Positions 22,140 through 32,729 of a stretch of 64,000 nucleotides of DNA are shown here, piece after piece (within the stretch, counting starts at the first letter, position 1; each line of letters opens with the position of its first letter). The stretch comes from Melieria omissa (Eukaryota; Arthropoda; Insecta; Diptera; Ulidiidae). The position numbers and the translations under genes are program-made. The notes beneath the pieces are model-generated. The model worked only from the letters and a program-made list of their open reading frames with translations, was not told the DNA's origin and ran no database searches. Location: NCBI GenBank assembly GCA_963971225.1, contig OZ020267.1:5456001-5520000 (forward strand), written 5' to 3'.

Positions 22140-24395
22140 AAGAGCTACAGAGTCGGACATTTTTGTTCGACATGGCCCATGCAACACTGTGTACTTCAAT
22201 TTTCTTTTTCTTCTTTTTTAGAATAACAAAATTAGTTAGTTGTTATAGTTGTTGTTGTTTAAAAATTTGGCATTACGCTACACAGACCCATAAAACAACG
22301 GTTTTTCTATATTTTTGACACGACTCAGGGTTGCATTTTGAGCTCAAAAGTACATTTTACATGCACTCATGTGTATCAGTTGTCCTAAGTGTGAGAATAT
22401 GGCAAATCTATCATCTTTCACATAATGCAGTTTTTTGTTGTTAAAGAAGTTAACACTACTAATAGCTACTAATAAGCAAAGTTTGATAAACATGCAAAGC
22501 TATGTCTGTCAGAAGTACACTTAAATTTTTTGCAGAGCTCAAAAGAGCTTTTTTTTTTGTCTTGTGAATAAAAATGAAGTTTTTTAATCTTTTGGCAGCT
22601 TAGTTGACAAAATTCGTGAATACCCCTATTACATTTCTTTATGTGCGTAACGTTTTTTTTTTGCGTTAAAGGGGTGTACACATAAAACTCCAACGATATA
22701 TTTTGATTCCAAAGTGAAAGGAACATTTAAACTATAAAACGGGGTGGGAAAGCGCTTCAAATGCTCATGTTTGCTTAGCTAAAAGCTCTAAAAGGACATG
22801 CATAATTTATGGCCGAAAAAGGGATAGTTTGCATTTTTACGAGCTCACTGTGTGTATGTGTGTGTTGTGTGTGTGAGTGACATGCGGATAGCAAGAATTT
22901 TATAGATTGACCGACTGCGTGCAAACACTGCGTGCGCTTTGCGGTTTGGCGTTGACTTCCATGAACGCTGAACGATGTGGGTGATGTATGACGTAGAAAG
23001 GGGCGATGGGGGGAGGCGTGACGTGACATGTGAGCTAAGATTTATGGCGTTCATTTTAAAGTATCAATGCAACTAACACAACGCGCTGCGGTTTTTTATT
23101 GCCCTTCAGTTTCACTTAAATTTAGTTTCAGTGTTTGAGAGTTTTTGCTTTTTCGCCCCCTGAAGTATGCCTCATATTTTGGCAGCACTTTCTTGTTTAA
23201 TTTCTACTTGAACGCAACGTATTTGTGTAGCAAATTGTGCATGCTGCAAGCACACTTGACGGCGCACGCACCCGAAGAAAATCAAGAAAGCCCAGGCTCG
23301 AACGCCACAAAACACTGCCACGCAAAAGATAAACACAACAGAGCAAAAACAACAACCACATTCAATACACCGCACTACTACTCACTCTATCGAATTGTCG
23401 TCGTATTTGCTGTTGGCAAACGTTGGCAATGCGACGTGATTTTGGCTCAAGTTCTCCGCAGAGTCAATTCGATATTTTCGACCTAAGTGTTTTTTGCTGT
23501 TTTCTCCTAATGAAATATTTTCAGCGTATATTTTTTGTCGGTTTTGGTCCTTTGATTTTCGCTTTCAATTGTGAAAATTTGATGCCTATCATCACGTTGT
23601 GTGCGCTGTCTCGGTGGCGTTTCAAGTTTCCTGTTTAAATAAGAGAGAATACAAATAAATTAAGCAAAGCGCGTCGAGCCTGCAAGGCCTCGGTGTGTCC
23701 TTACAGCGTTGGCGCATTTTATTGCCACTTGTTATGCGCTCGAATTGCCTCCGTTAAATTGCAAATCGCGCCAACAACTGCGGCACGTAGCGCGTCGACA
23801 CTTCACCTCGCCGCGTCGCACCGCTGCGTGCGACTCGATTCGAGCGTACTGTGCTGCCGCCTTCATGAACGACACAATGCGCCATAGTTGAGCCGAAAGC
23901 ATGAACGAAAATAAAAGCCGGGCCGCGCTGCCGGTGGTGGATTACGGTGAGTGGCTCTGCGCAGCTGGTGTGTCGAGCACTGACTGTTTTTATGTGCTTT
24001 ACGCTTTATTAGATTTCTGTTGGTAATTCGAGCTGAAGTCGATTGCCTGCATGCGACGAGCGGCACTTGGCACGCACCTTGATGCGATCTAATGTGATGC
24101 GATGTGACATGAAAAGGTGTTGACTCGGCACACAACACACTGAGCCGCTGCGAATCTGTTGAATGGTGTAGGGGAATGAATAGTTGATGATGACAACTAT
24201 TTTGCTTAATTTGATGTATTTGTAATTGGAATCATATCTGAGGCTTATTTGGAGAAGATTCATATTTTTTTGAGTTATCATATTTGATTTTTGTTTGAAA
24301 ATCATGGCAAATGAAAGAGACAACTTCCAGCTAAATGACAAAGTTAAAAAAATTTGTTATTTATTTATTAAATTGAAGGTACTATTTGGCATAGA
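22140..24395. other. Unique non-coding DNA
   Basis: No exon or mobile element is recognised. A GT-rich run lies near 22850-22880. Composition is GC-richer around 22.9-24.1 kb. Confidence 0.45.
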
Positions 24396-24399
24396 ATGA

Positions 24400-24870
24400 T
24401 TTGATTTATGTCACCTTTCTGTACATTTAAATAAATAAATTTTGAAGTTACCTCCATTTATTCAATGTAATTCTTCTAGAAACACTTGTTCGAGTTACCG
24501 CAGAATTTTTTCAGGCTTCCCTTGAGGCAAATTTTTCACCAGCGCAATCATTTCCCGTCATTCTCTTCTTGGCGAAAAATTGGGACAGTTTCCGCTGAAT
24601 TCTTACTTCTTTTGAGTCAAATTTTTCACCTGCACAATCATTCGCCATAGACAGGAACAGGTTGTAATCACTTGGTGCTAAGTTCGGACTATAGGTTGGG
24701 AACAACACGATCTCCCAATCGAGCTTCCCAAGCTTCGTGCGAGTTTCTCTCGAATTGAGTGACCTGACGCTGTTCTGATGGAACACAATTTCTTTCCTGT
24801 TGCTCAAAACTGGCCCCTCCTGGACAACTATTTGCTTCGGTTGTTCAAAGTCCAAATTAAGAGTTTAGCC
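24400..24870 (-). pseudogene. Dead mariner transposase, C-terminal half
   Basis: The minus-strand translation gives LDFEQPKQIVVQEGPVLSNR, then KEIVFHQNS, then YSPNLAPSDYNLFLSMAN. These match mariner blocks FHQDNARPH and YSPDLAPSDYHLF. The third catalytic Asp (in APSDYNLF) survives, but the second, in FHQDNA, has become Asn-Ser, so the protein would be inactive. A short segment (NDCAGEKF) is duplicated downstream. It lies in the same orientation as the N-terminal remnant at 26440-27000. The two halves probably belong to one element later split by a SINE and two MITEs. Confidence 0.85.
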
Positions 24871-24885
24871 TCAGTGGAAGCATCT

Positions 24886-24975
24886 AGCCAGTGTTGCCAG
24901 ATACCTGAAATGACTTTCTCCTAAATCTTAAAAAAATACTAAAATTTTCTCTCAAAAGTTAGGGAAGCAGCTAGC
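24886..24975. repeat. 87-bp tandem duplicate of the MITE 5' end
   Basis: TAGCCAGTGTTGCCAG and the ~70 bases after it occur at 24885 and again at 24972, an offset of 87. The duplicated block includes a variant of the 8-bp target site (CATCTAGC versus CAGCTAGC) plus the first ~70 bp of the neighbouring MITE. Confidence 0.85.
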
Positions 24976-25440
24976 CAGTGTTGCCAGATACCTGAAATGA
25001 CTTTCTCCTAAATCTTAAAAAAATACTAAAATTTTCTCCCAAAAGTTAAAAAATCGTCTACATTTTTTTGAAATAATTTGCTTCATTTTAAAGGAATTCA
25101 ACTTCTCATAAAAAATAAAAATACATATGTACATATAATTTTTTTAAAGCAGCCTTTTTTTATTCATCTTCAGCTGAACAATAAAAACTTAACAACAACA
25201 AAACATATAACAAATGAATTAAATAAAAAATGTAATTTTTGACGGGATTTCATTGTAACAGCATCATACTTCGTTATGCAAAAATCTCTCAAAAATCCAC
25301 TAAGGATCCTAAAAATCCCCTAACATGAATATAAATCTCTCTATAAACTTTCTCCTTAACAATTCTTCCTCCTAAAAATTCTCCAAAAATGCCAACAATC
25401 TTCTAAATCTAGGAGGAAATCTCCTAATCTGGCAACACTC
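24976..25440. mobile_element. 465-bp hAT-type MITE
   Basis: The ends are CAGTGTTGCCAGAT and ATCTGGCAACACTC, inverted repeats that match at 13 of 14 positions. The CAGTG start is typical of hAT elements. A perfect 8-bp target duplication, CAGCTAGC, flanks it (24968-24975 and 25441-25448), which is the hAT length. The interior is AT-rich and has no ORF, so it is non-autonomous. Confidence 0.88.
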
Positions 25441-25445
25441 CAGCT

Positions 25446-25748
25446 AGCCGGTTTCAAAAGTCCAGTGAGTAGCACGCTATCTTCTCATACCGAGGTTCTA
25501 GGTTCGAATCCTAGCTCGGTTTTCTATCGGTATTCACATAAAGCAGATGAGAATTACAAGATATTACAAGCCATGGCAACACCTCCAAATAATGGAAAAA
25601 CCTCCAAGTGTGGAACAAAAACTTTGTTCATTGATTGAATTTAATAAAGAATAAAGAAAAACTGCCAATTGCCGTTTGAATTCGACTTTAGACACTAAAG
25701 GTCCCTTTCCCCCTACTTCACCCATCAGCTTGAAATGTGTGTTGTAAC
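25446..25748 (+). mobile_element. tRNA-Asp-derived SINE, 5' part (interrupted copy)
   Basis: AAAAGTCCAGTGAGTAGC and CTAGGTTCGAATCCTAGCTC give the pol III boxes of the head. The body follows the family 1 reference (AGCAGATGAGAATTACAAG, AACACCTCCAA, then GAAATGTGTGTTGTAAC). At 25749 it is interrupted by another MITE, and the next bases of the SINE (ATATGTTGGAAC) resume at 26414. Confidence 0.82.
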
Positions 25749-26405
25749 TAGAGCCCGAATCGAAGGTGACATTTTAGTCAAAGGCGAAGCCGATTAATCG
25801 GCTACAATAATGACATTCGACTAAAACTGAAGCCAAAGCCGAAAGTGAATAACTGAGTTTGAACTTCATACAAGTTTGAATAAAAAATTTCGCGTTTAAA
25901 CTAAGTTTTAACTAAAAATTGAGTTAGACTCGCACTGAAAAATGTTCCTTTAGTGTACGAGTTACAGTTTTACACGTGAACAACAATTTGGCAGGAGCTG
26001 CGAGATAAATTCGACTGCTGGTTGTCAGTCTTTGATTTACAGATTTGTGAACTGTAAAAATATTGGGAGTAACTACCTGCTAATTCAGTTTGTTTTCAGA
26101 AGATGATTCTGGCTATTTTGAATGTGTGAGGGCAAAACTGCTGGAAAGTGAGTGTTGGCAATGCTGCTTTTCAGCTGCTTAGTATGTACTTTCGAATATT
26201 GCTTTCCCATATAAAGCGATTTGTACTCAAAAAATATTATTTTCGGCTTCGGCCTGTATTTTGGCCGAAGCCGATTATTAGCCGAATTCAATTATTGGCC
26301 GAAGCCGATTATTAGCCGAATCCAATTATTGGACGAAGCCGATTATTAGCCGAATCCAATTATTGGCCGAATGTGGCCGGGGCCAATGCCGATTAATCGT
26401 CTCTA
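25749..26405. mobile_element. 657-bp hAT-like MITE inside the SINE
   Basis: It begins TAGAGCCCGAATCG and ends CGATTAATCGTCTCTA, which are imperfect inverted repeats. The flanks GTTGTAAC (25741-25748) and GGTGTAAC (26406-26413) form an 8-bp target duplication with 7 of 8 matches. Excising element plus one flank rejoins the SINE consensus, confirming the boundaries. No transposase is present. Confidence 0.8.
26265..26385. repeat. 34-bp tandem repeat within the MITE
   Basis: GGCCGAAGCCGATTATTAGC, continuing CGAATCCAATTATT, is repeated just over three times with few changes. Confidence 0.9.
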
Positions 26406-26413
26406 GGTGTAAC

Positions 26414-26440
26414 ATATGTTGGAACAAAAATCATACCTCA
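26414..26440 (+). mobile_element. Resumed 3' part of the interrupted SINE
   Basis: ATATGTTGGAACAAAAAT continues the SINE body from 25748 after the MITE. The rest of its 3' end is missing. Confidence 0.55.
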
Positions 26441-27000
26441 TAGTCGATGATTCCCTGTCAATCTCATCAAACACGTCGCATATTCTTTATGGCTTGGTCA
26501 CCGTTTTCGTAATCCATATCTTCTGAAATGGGTCTATTTTCTTGTGACTTAGTAGTGCTTTGCAGATGGAAATTCGATCCATGAGGCTCTGTTGCACTTA
26601 TCCGTGTCACACCCACACATCGGGCTTCATTTGGTATTCAGTCTTATTCAAGTAAATCCAAACGGTTTTTGATGCAATGTTTAGTTCCTAACCATTAAAA
26701 CAGTGCTTACATGACTTTCGAACTTCACGTTTTCCATGATTTTTTATTGACATATTCGACAATCGGCCTTCGAGAGTGTGCTGCATCTTTGATATCAAAA
26801 TTACCGTAACGAAGTCAACGAAACTTTGATTTTGGTTTTTGATGCAATGTTTAGTTCCTAACCATCAAACACGGTGCTGACATGGCTTTCACGTTTTTCA
26901 AGATTTTTTATCGCCATTTTCGATAATTGGCCTTCCGAGTGTGCTGCATCATTGATATCAAAACTTCCGAAACAAAGTCAACGGAACTTAAATGACGCAT
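26441..27000 (-). pseudogene. Dead mariner transposase, N-terminal and middle part
   Basis: The minus-strand translation near 26460-26660 gives YLNKTEYQMKPDVWV, a stop, then LMDRISICKALLSHKKIDPF. This matches the mariner phrase around VWVPHEL...RxxICxxLLxxxKxxPF. Upstream, GSFDINDAAHSEGQ resembles the NFDVNDAPRSGRP block. A ~170-bp segment containing TTTTTGATGCAATGTTTAGT is tandemly duplicated (near 26666 and 26836). Stops and frameshifts make it non-functional. It pairs with the C-terminal half at 24400-24870. Confidence 0.75.
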
Positions 27001-27550
27001 GATTGGTTATTACAGTTTCAAAATCATAAACACTCTTCACTTCTTCATCTACCTGGCTTCTTTTATTGGTTTCATCGTAGAACCAAAATATTCTCTTTAG
27101 AAACTAAAATATTCTCTCTTTTCAACTCGAAACCGCACTCAAGCAAAAGTGCCTCAAGCAATAAACAAACTGTCTGAAAAGTTTTTTAAGTGCCATATCT
27201 TATCCTTTTAACACCATTTAGCGTAACCCGATCAGATTTGTACAACGCAAGATACAAATTACTAAATTCATTTAAAGGAAAACTAAAGGATTTTCTTTAC
27301 CACTTCTCATGTACAACTTTATTCAACCTTTCCCCCTAAACTGTAGCAGAAAACTCTCATCGACATACCAAACGCAGCACTTGACAGTTTGTTTTTTCTT
27401 GCAATTTTCTCCTGGAAAATTGTTTTTCCTGCACTTTTCCTGCACTTAAGACAAACGTTAAAGTCACTTTTAAGTGCCGTCGCACCGCTTGCCCCAGTCG
27501 TGACCCCGACAAATCTGTGTGCACTCGCTCCGTGTTGCAAGAATGTTGAA

Positions 27551-27565
27551 CCCCTAAAAGTATAC
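27551..27565 (-). promoter_or_regulatory. Single Su(Hw)-like site (variant)
   Basis: CCCCTAAAAGTATAC keeps CTAAAAGTAT of the array core and differs at the GC of GCATAC. Confidence 0.4.
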
Positions 27566-28412
27566 TCAACTCGGTGCGCATATTTTGCTTTCTTGGTCTT
27601 TTTTCTCCAAATGAGGCCATTTGGTTTTGCATAACTAGCAACGACTGAGCGCTGCTGCTGGCAGCGTTGCTATGTTTACTGTTTTTATGTTGTGCCCTTT
27701 TTTTTGTGTGCCACACACATTCAAACCAATTTGCGTGACTTGCTCACGATTTCAATTTCAGATAGTTTGGTCCTTTTTAAGCTGTCACCATTGTCGCTGT
27801 TGTTGCCATGTGCCATAAACTAACTGTTCCCCTTGCTGCAATGGTCAATTTATTTCCACTTTTACTATTCATGTCATTTGCCTAGATGTATGCTTCAATA
27901 ATCTTTGATTTAAATTTTCCTACTTCAGTTCTTGGTTGATTGGTTGACTGGCTGCGCGTCGCTTGGCAGCGTGTTTGTGGCCTTCTTGGCGGCCATATGT
28001 CGACGGTCAGCGCTCAAGCACACTTGAAAGTATCTACAAATGGTCCTGGCCGACGCAGAGGTCATTCCGCAGGCGGCGTTGATTTGTTGTGTGCCGCCGG
28101 GAAGGGCACTTTGGGGATTATTTTGTCTTTTGTGCGCCGTGACGTCTTCGGTTTTGAGTGTCCAGGGAGAGGGTTGTATGGCGGTTTGTTGTTGTTGTTG
28201 TTTTCAGTTACATTTGTCGAATACTTATTGATCGGAAAATTGCCGTCCTTTATTTGTTTGTCTGCGAGTCTGTTTACGAGTTTGTCTGTCTGTCCATGCA
28301 GTCCTTCTGTCTGACGATGATGTTAAATTAAGATTTTATGTTATTTGTTTTATAGTTGGAAATTTGTTTTTGACTGCCTGTTGGTCCATAGGCTTAGGTG
28401 TGGCTCACCCTC

Positions 28413-28436
28413 GCACACACACACACACACACACAC
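28413..28436. repeat. (CA)n microsatellite
   Basis: This is an uninterrupted CA run of about 24 bases. Confidence 0.95.
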
Positions 28437-30109
28437 GTACACTGACTTGTACAACTGTGGATGCTTATTTCTTGAGACAGTTTGTTTGTTTGTTTGATGC
28501 TGTGTTGGGGTGTTGGCATAGACAAATTTTGAAACGATTTATCACTGGGCGTTTGTACAATATTTGCTCGGATAATGGCGACTTATTCTTTATTCCTGGT
28601 ATGAGGGATTTTGTAGCAGACTTTTAATTTGAATTTTGTGTGTGAGCAGTTCTGACTGCCGATCAAGTCAACCGAAATAATTGACGTAGACAGATTTGTC
28701 ATCGTTGTGCAACTTTGAGTATTGATTGCGTTGGCATTAAAATTTAATTGCAAACATCAAATGCTCAAGAAAGTCTCAAAAGTCATGAAACATATGGCAC
28801 AGACTTTTGGCAATTTCCAACTTTTTAAAAATTTATAAATTCCATCGAAAGTGACAACCCCAACAAAAGGTCTGCAATCGTTTCAATTTAAATTTTTAAA
28901 TCGAAAGTGTGCCATCTGGCACGTACGTCGTTTTCAATTAAAATTCCCTGCTATCTTGCAAAAACATTGGGTACACTTTGGTGTTTACTCTTTGCTCACT
29001 GTTGGCCTGGATGGCCGCTGAATGTGACAAGCAACATTTCCGTCTACAAATCGTGTGGTCACTTAGAGGGTCCACACACAATCACACACCCACTCACACA
29101 TTCAGCACTTCTTGTCCCAACCGAAAATGGCATTTTTTCCTTGCTGACAATCACTGTCGTCTGCACTTCCTTTTATCGCTTCAGTTCCTTTCCCCGTTCT
29201 GCTTTCTGTCCAATCGATTTTGGTTTTTTGTGCTTTCCGGCGTCTTGGAGTTTTGTTTCTATCCGCACACGGTTAAATCGAATTCTGTTTGTTTGCGCTG
29301 CCGGTCCAGCCATGTGTTGTCCGTCTGTCTGTGCGCCCAACATATTTTCTTAGATGTTATTCTTTCGAGCAAGCGGCGACAACCCAAAAGCACATCGCAA
29401 CGCATCGCAGCACAGCAGAAATTGTTGGTCAATATCGAAGGACAATATTTGTACACAATCTTGGCGTTTTATCTTTTTCTTTTCTTGTATTTTTCTTTCA
29501 TTTTAAGCTGCCGCATTTATTTGTTGTTTTTGTAGTAGCACTATGCTTCAGCGGAGACGTAAGTCCATGAAATGTTTTTGACGCCATTCACTTGAACTCC
29601 TTCCGCATTGCACGGACACGGACGCCCACAATTAAAGTAAAAGTGACAGTGTTCTGTGTTTTTCGTATGAGCGTTTTTTTGTGTGTATGTACTTGCATGT
29701 ATGTTTGTTTGTATGTGTGTGTGAGTGTGTGCTGTGTTGGCTCAAGTATTTGCGTGTTTAAGTGTGAAATTGTTTTGGTTATATGGTTAGCTCGTTGTTG
29801 GTGCTTTTAGGTTTTTGTGTGCTTGACTGTACAATTCAGTTGTTGGCTTAAATTTGCTTTAAACTGGATTTTACAGTTGTCAGAATAGTTTTCGGATTTA
29901 TTGTCGTTTTGAAAGAAATGCAAAATGACAATTAAATGTGGCATTTCAAAGTGTAGGAGATGTGCTCACATGGGATCTTGGGTCCAAATCAGACATAATC
30001 AACAACGGCAAATGAATAAATCTTTTGGTGGAAGACGAGAAGCAGTTGTTGAGAGTGAAGTTTCTGTCGCTAAGTATAAAGTTCTACTTTTAACAGTCAG
30101 AACTATAAC

Positions 30110-31395
30110 GTATTAGAAATTGCATGGGGATCCACGCCCATTTGTCCATAGTGAGAAATACTTTTCCAGTAATAGTGCAGAACTAAGAGGATACTACGTA
30201 TTGTTTATCTATTTTGTGCGACCACTAGTTCTTAAGTTATGCGATAATAAAGATTTTAGTTGTATGTGAGGCACCACGCCCACTTGTCCCACCTTAATCA
30301 TATTTTCCCAACAGAAAAGTAAGAGAAAGTAATTTCTTCTCACCAAGTATATACTTCGTAAGGATACTGGTTCCAAAGATATACGGTCTTAAAAATTTCA
30401 GATATATGGAAAGTACCACGCCCACTCATCTAAAGTGAAGCATATTTTTTGGAAAACATTTTTGAGTTAGTAGTTTCTTTATTACTGCCTTGCGAAATCA
30501 ATAGTTCCAAAGATATTTAATATAAAATATTTCAGTTGTATGAAAGGCATCACGCCCACTTGTCCAACCTTGAGTATATTTGTCAAAAAGGTATGACAAA
30601 GGAGTTTCATCATGTCAAGTATCTCCTCTGTGACACTTTTAGTTTCAAAGACATACGAATTTAAATATTTCAGCTGTATGTGAGGTACCACGCCCACTTG
30701 TCCAACCTTAATCATATTTTCCCAACAGAAAAGTAAGAGAAAGTAATTTCTTCCTACCAAGTATCTACTTCGTGAGGATACTGGTTCCAAAGATATTTGA
30801 TATTTAATATTTTAGTTGTATAGGAGGTACCACGCCTACTTGTCCAATCTTAGGATTTTTTTTTGAGAAAAAGATTTGAGTTAGTAGTGTCATCATGCCA
30901 ATTATCTGCTCTGTGAGATCAGTTGTTCAAAAGATATACGGTTTTGAATATTTCAGTTGTATGGTAGGTACCATGCCCACTTGTCCAACCTTAATCATAT
31001 TTTCCAAACAGAATAGTAGGAAAAAGTAGTTTCTGCTTACGAAGTATCTACTTTGTGAGACTTTTAGTTCCAAAGATATTTGATATTAAATATTTTAGTT
31101 GTATGGGAGATACCACGCCCACCTGTCCAGCCTTACGCATATTTTTTTGGCAAAAAAGTTAAAGTTAGTTGTTTTATTCTACCAAGTATCTGCCTTGTGA
31201 AATCAATAGTTCCAGAGATAAACGGTTTTAAATATTTCAGTTGTATGGGCGTTACCACGCCCACTGATCCAAAGTGATGAAAAATAAAAACATATGACCA
31301 TGAAGTCACTTTGCATCGCTTTTTATCTTGTGAAGCTAATAGTTTTGGAGCTGTATAAATTTATAATTTTGAATATTCGATTCGCCACGCCCCTT
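30110..31395. repeat. ~140-bp tandem array (nine or more units)
   Basis: The phrase CCACGCCCACTTGTCC recurs near 30131, 30272, 30417, 30549, 30688, 30830, 30970, 31112 and 31253, with a truncated copy near 31384. Spacing is ~132-145 bp. Each unit also has TTCCAAAGATAT and ATTTCAGTTGTATG. Units are diverged by indels and substitutions. No unit codes for a protein. Confidence 0.9.
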
Positions 31396-31746
31396 TATTC
31401 AATTTCATATTAGCCCTATTCAAACCTTGTGCAAACGGTCTTGCATCGTAATATTTGCTAAATGATGTAGGATATTTTTAATCTGCACTAACAAAATACA
31501 CATACATGCATTTGCTAGACTCTTGCAAATATGCAACACTCAGAACTCATAAGGGCAGTTCACAATAACGTGCAAACGGTCTGGCATCATGGCATTTGCA
31601 AAATGTGATGGCAAATATTTTCAACGCAACAACAAAATGTACACATTTACCCATGCCGAGCAGAGGCATATTTGCAACACTGAAAACCATTGCATATTTT
31701 TCGGCAAAACAGATTTGCCAATCAATCAGCTGTCACAATTTTCAAG

Positions 31747-31854
31747 ATGAAGCAGACGAAAAAGAAAACAAAAAGAGAAAAACCGAAAAAAAAGTGGACG
31801 GAGGAGGAGATTCGTACAATTATGAGTTATTTGCAAGAAGCGCTGGAGTTGTGA
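31747..31854 (+). pseudogene. Basic Myb/trihelix-like fragment
   Basis: An ATG-initiated frame of 35 codons encodes a very basic start (KKKTKREKPKKK), then KWTEEEIRTIMSYLQEA, and ends at TGA. The W-T-x-E-E pattern followed by an amphipathic helix is that of Myb/SANT or trihelix DNA-binding domains, which accompany PIF/Harbinger elements. It is much shorter than a full domain protein, so it is a fragment or a first exon. Confidence 0.45.
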
Positions 31855-32173
31855 ATTGTTTTCGGATTCCAAAGCGGCAGCAACTTATGCATGCTCTTTA
31901 TTCTCGCAGGCTCCCACGGCGCAAATATGCTATTCTTTTTCTTCTTGATTTATTCTTCAAAAACAGCTGTGAATTTGTTTTGCAATTGAGTGGCCATGAA
32001 ATTTTAAAAAGTGTGCTCAATGTTGATGGCAAATATTTGAAATGGCATATATTTGCCCAAATATTTGCACTTTATCCTGAACTGCCCTATAATTTATATT
32101 TGCTAAGCAATTGCAACACCGAATTGCAAAACTGATAGCTGTGGGAAAATAAGCAAAAATCGTAAAACAAATT

Positions 32174-32293
32174 GTTAAACATGAAAAAAATGAACTAAAG
32201 AAACAAATTGAACGAGATAAACTAATTGAAAAACTACGTCCGGAAGACATAAATAAAATACTAAACTATACCCAAGGACCTTCCGAAGTAGAG
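32174..32293 (+). pseudogene. Charged helical coding remnant ending at a splice donor
   Basis: An open stretch of 40 codons (VKHEKNELKKQIERDK, LIEKLRPEDINKILNY, TQGPSEVE) runs directly into GTAAGC, a good donor site. It looks like a charged helical segment. It probably belongs to the same transposon-derived protein as the fragment at 31747, but I cannot show the link. Confidence 0.35.
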
Positions 32294-32459
32294 GTAAGCA
32301 ATGGTCGCTTCTTGGCAAAAACTCAGCAAGTGCTTTCGCAATAGTTGTGAATTTCGGGTTTTGCAACAAGTATTGCAAATTGAACAGAGAAACACCGCTC
32401 ACAAGTAGTGGCAAATGTTTGCCATTGCACAGATTTATTCCATTTAGATTCTATTAATT

Positions 32460-32725
32460 TATTGCAATAGAAAGGCTGAGCCAAGGAGCAACTTCATGCC
32501 AAGAATCTATGCTGTGTAAGTGATAGTTTCAGAGTTATGACCTTTAAATAAATGTCTGCATTGATTCAGCTGCCACGCCCACTTGTCTAATAGAACTGCC
32601 ATGTCTCTGTAAGTAACCTTAGTACCACAAATATACTACGCCAAGGTTTCATTTATTTTCATCCAATTGCTGAAGAGACGTTGTGTTGTTATCTTTCCAG
32701 CAGACTGACAGACAAACAGCACAGA
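32460..32725. repeat. Outlying unit of the 140-bp array
   Basis: CATGCCAAGAATCT, GATAGTTTCAGAGTTATG and GCCACGCCCACTTGTCTA follow the same order as in the array ending at 31395. This suggests the composite transposon inserted into the array. Confidence 0.6.
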
Positions 32726-32729
32726 TTCT

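Larger units (their letters stand above)
27005..30100. other. Unique non-coding DNA
   Basis: No exon or mobile element is recognised. A CA microsatellite lies at 28413-28436 and GT-rich runs near 29675-29735. One Su(Hw)-like site lies at 27551. Confidence 0.45.
31405..32455. mobile_element. Composite DNA-transposon remnant with PIF-like features
   Basis: GGGCAGTTCA at 31553 and TGAACTGCCC near 32078-32087 are inverted ends (AGGGCAGTTCACAATAACGT versus AGGGCAGTTCAGGATAAAGT). A tandem copy of the first ~130 bp, including GTGCAAACGGTCTTGCATC, precedes the left end at an offset of 141. The short phrase GCAAATATTTGC recurs through the region. The target duplication is not clear (TAA on the left, TAT on the right). 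Two coding remnants lie inside or adjacent and are listed separately. A PIF/Harbinger origin is an inference from the GGGC ends and the DNA-binding remnant. Confidence 0.6.

Noticed and set aside
28907..29535. Two overlapping open frames of 148 and 185 residues
   Set aside because: They are Cys/Phe-rich from T-rich sequence. Apparent hydrophobic stretches reflect composition, and there are no splice sites or domains.
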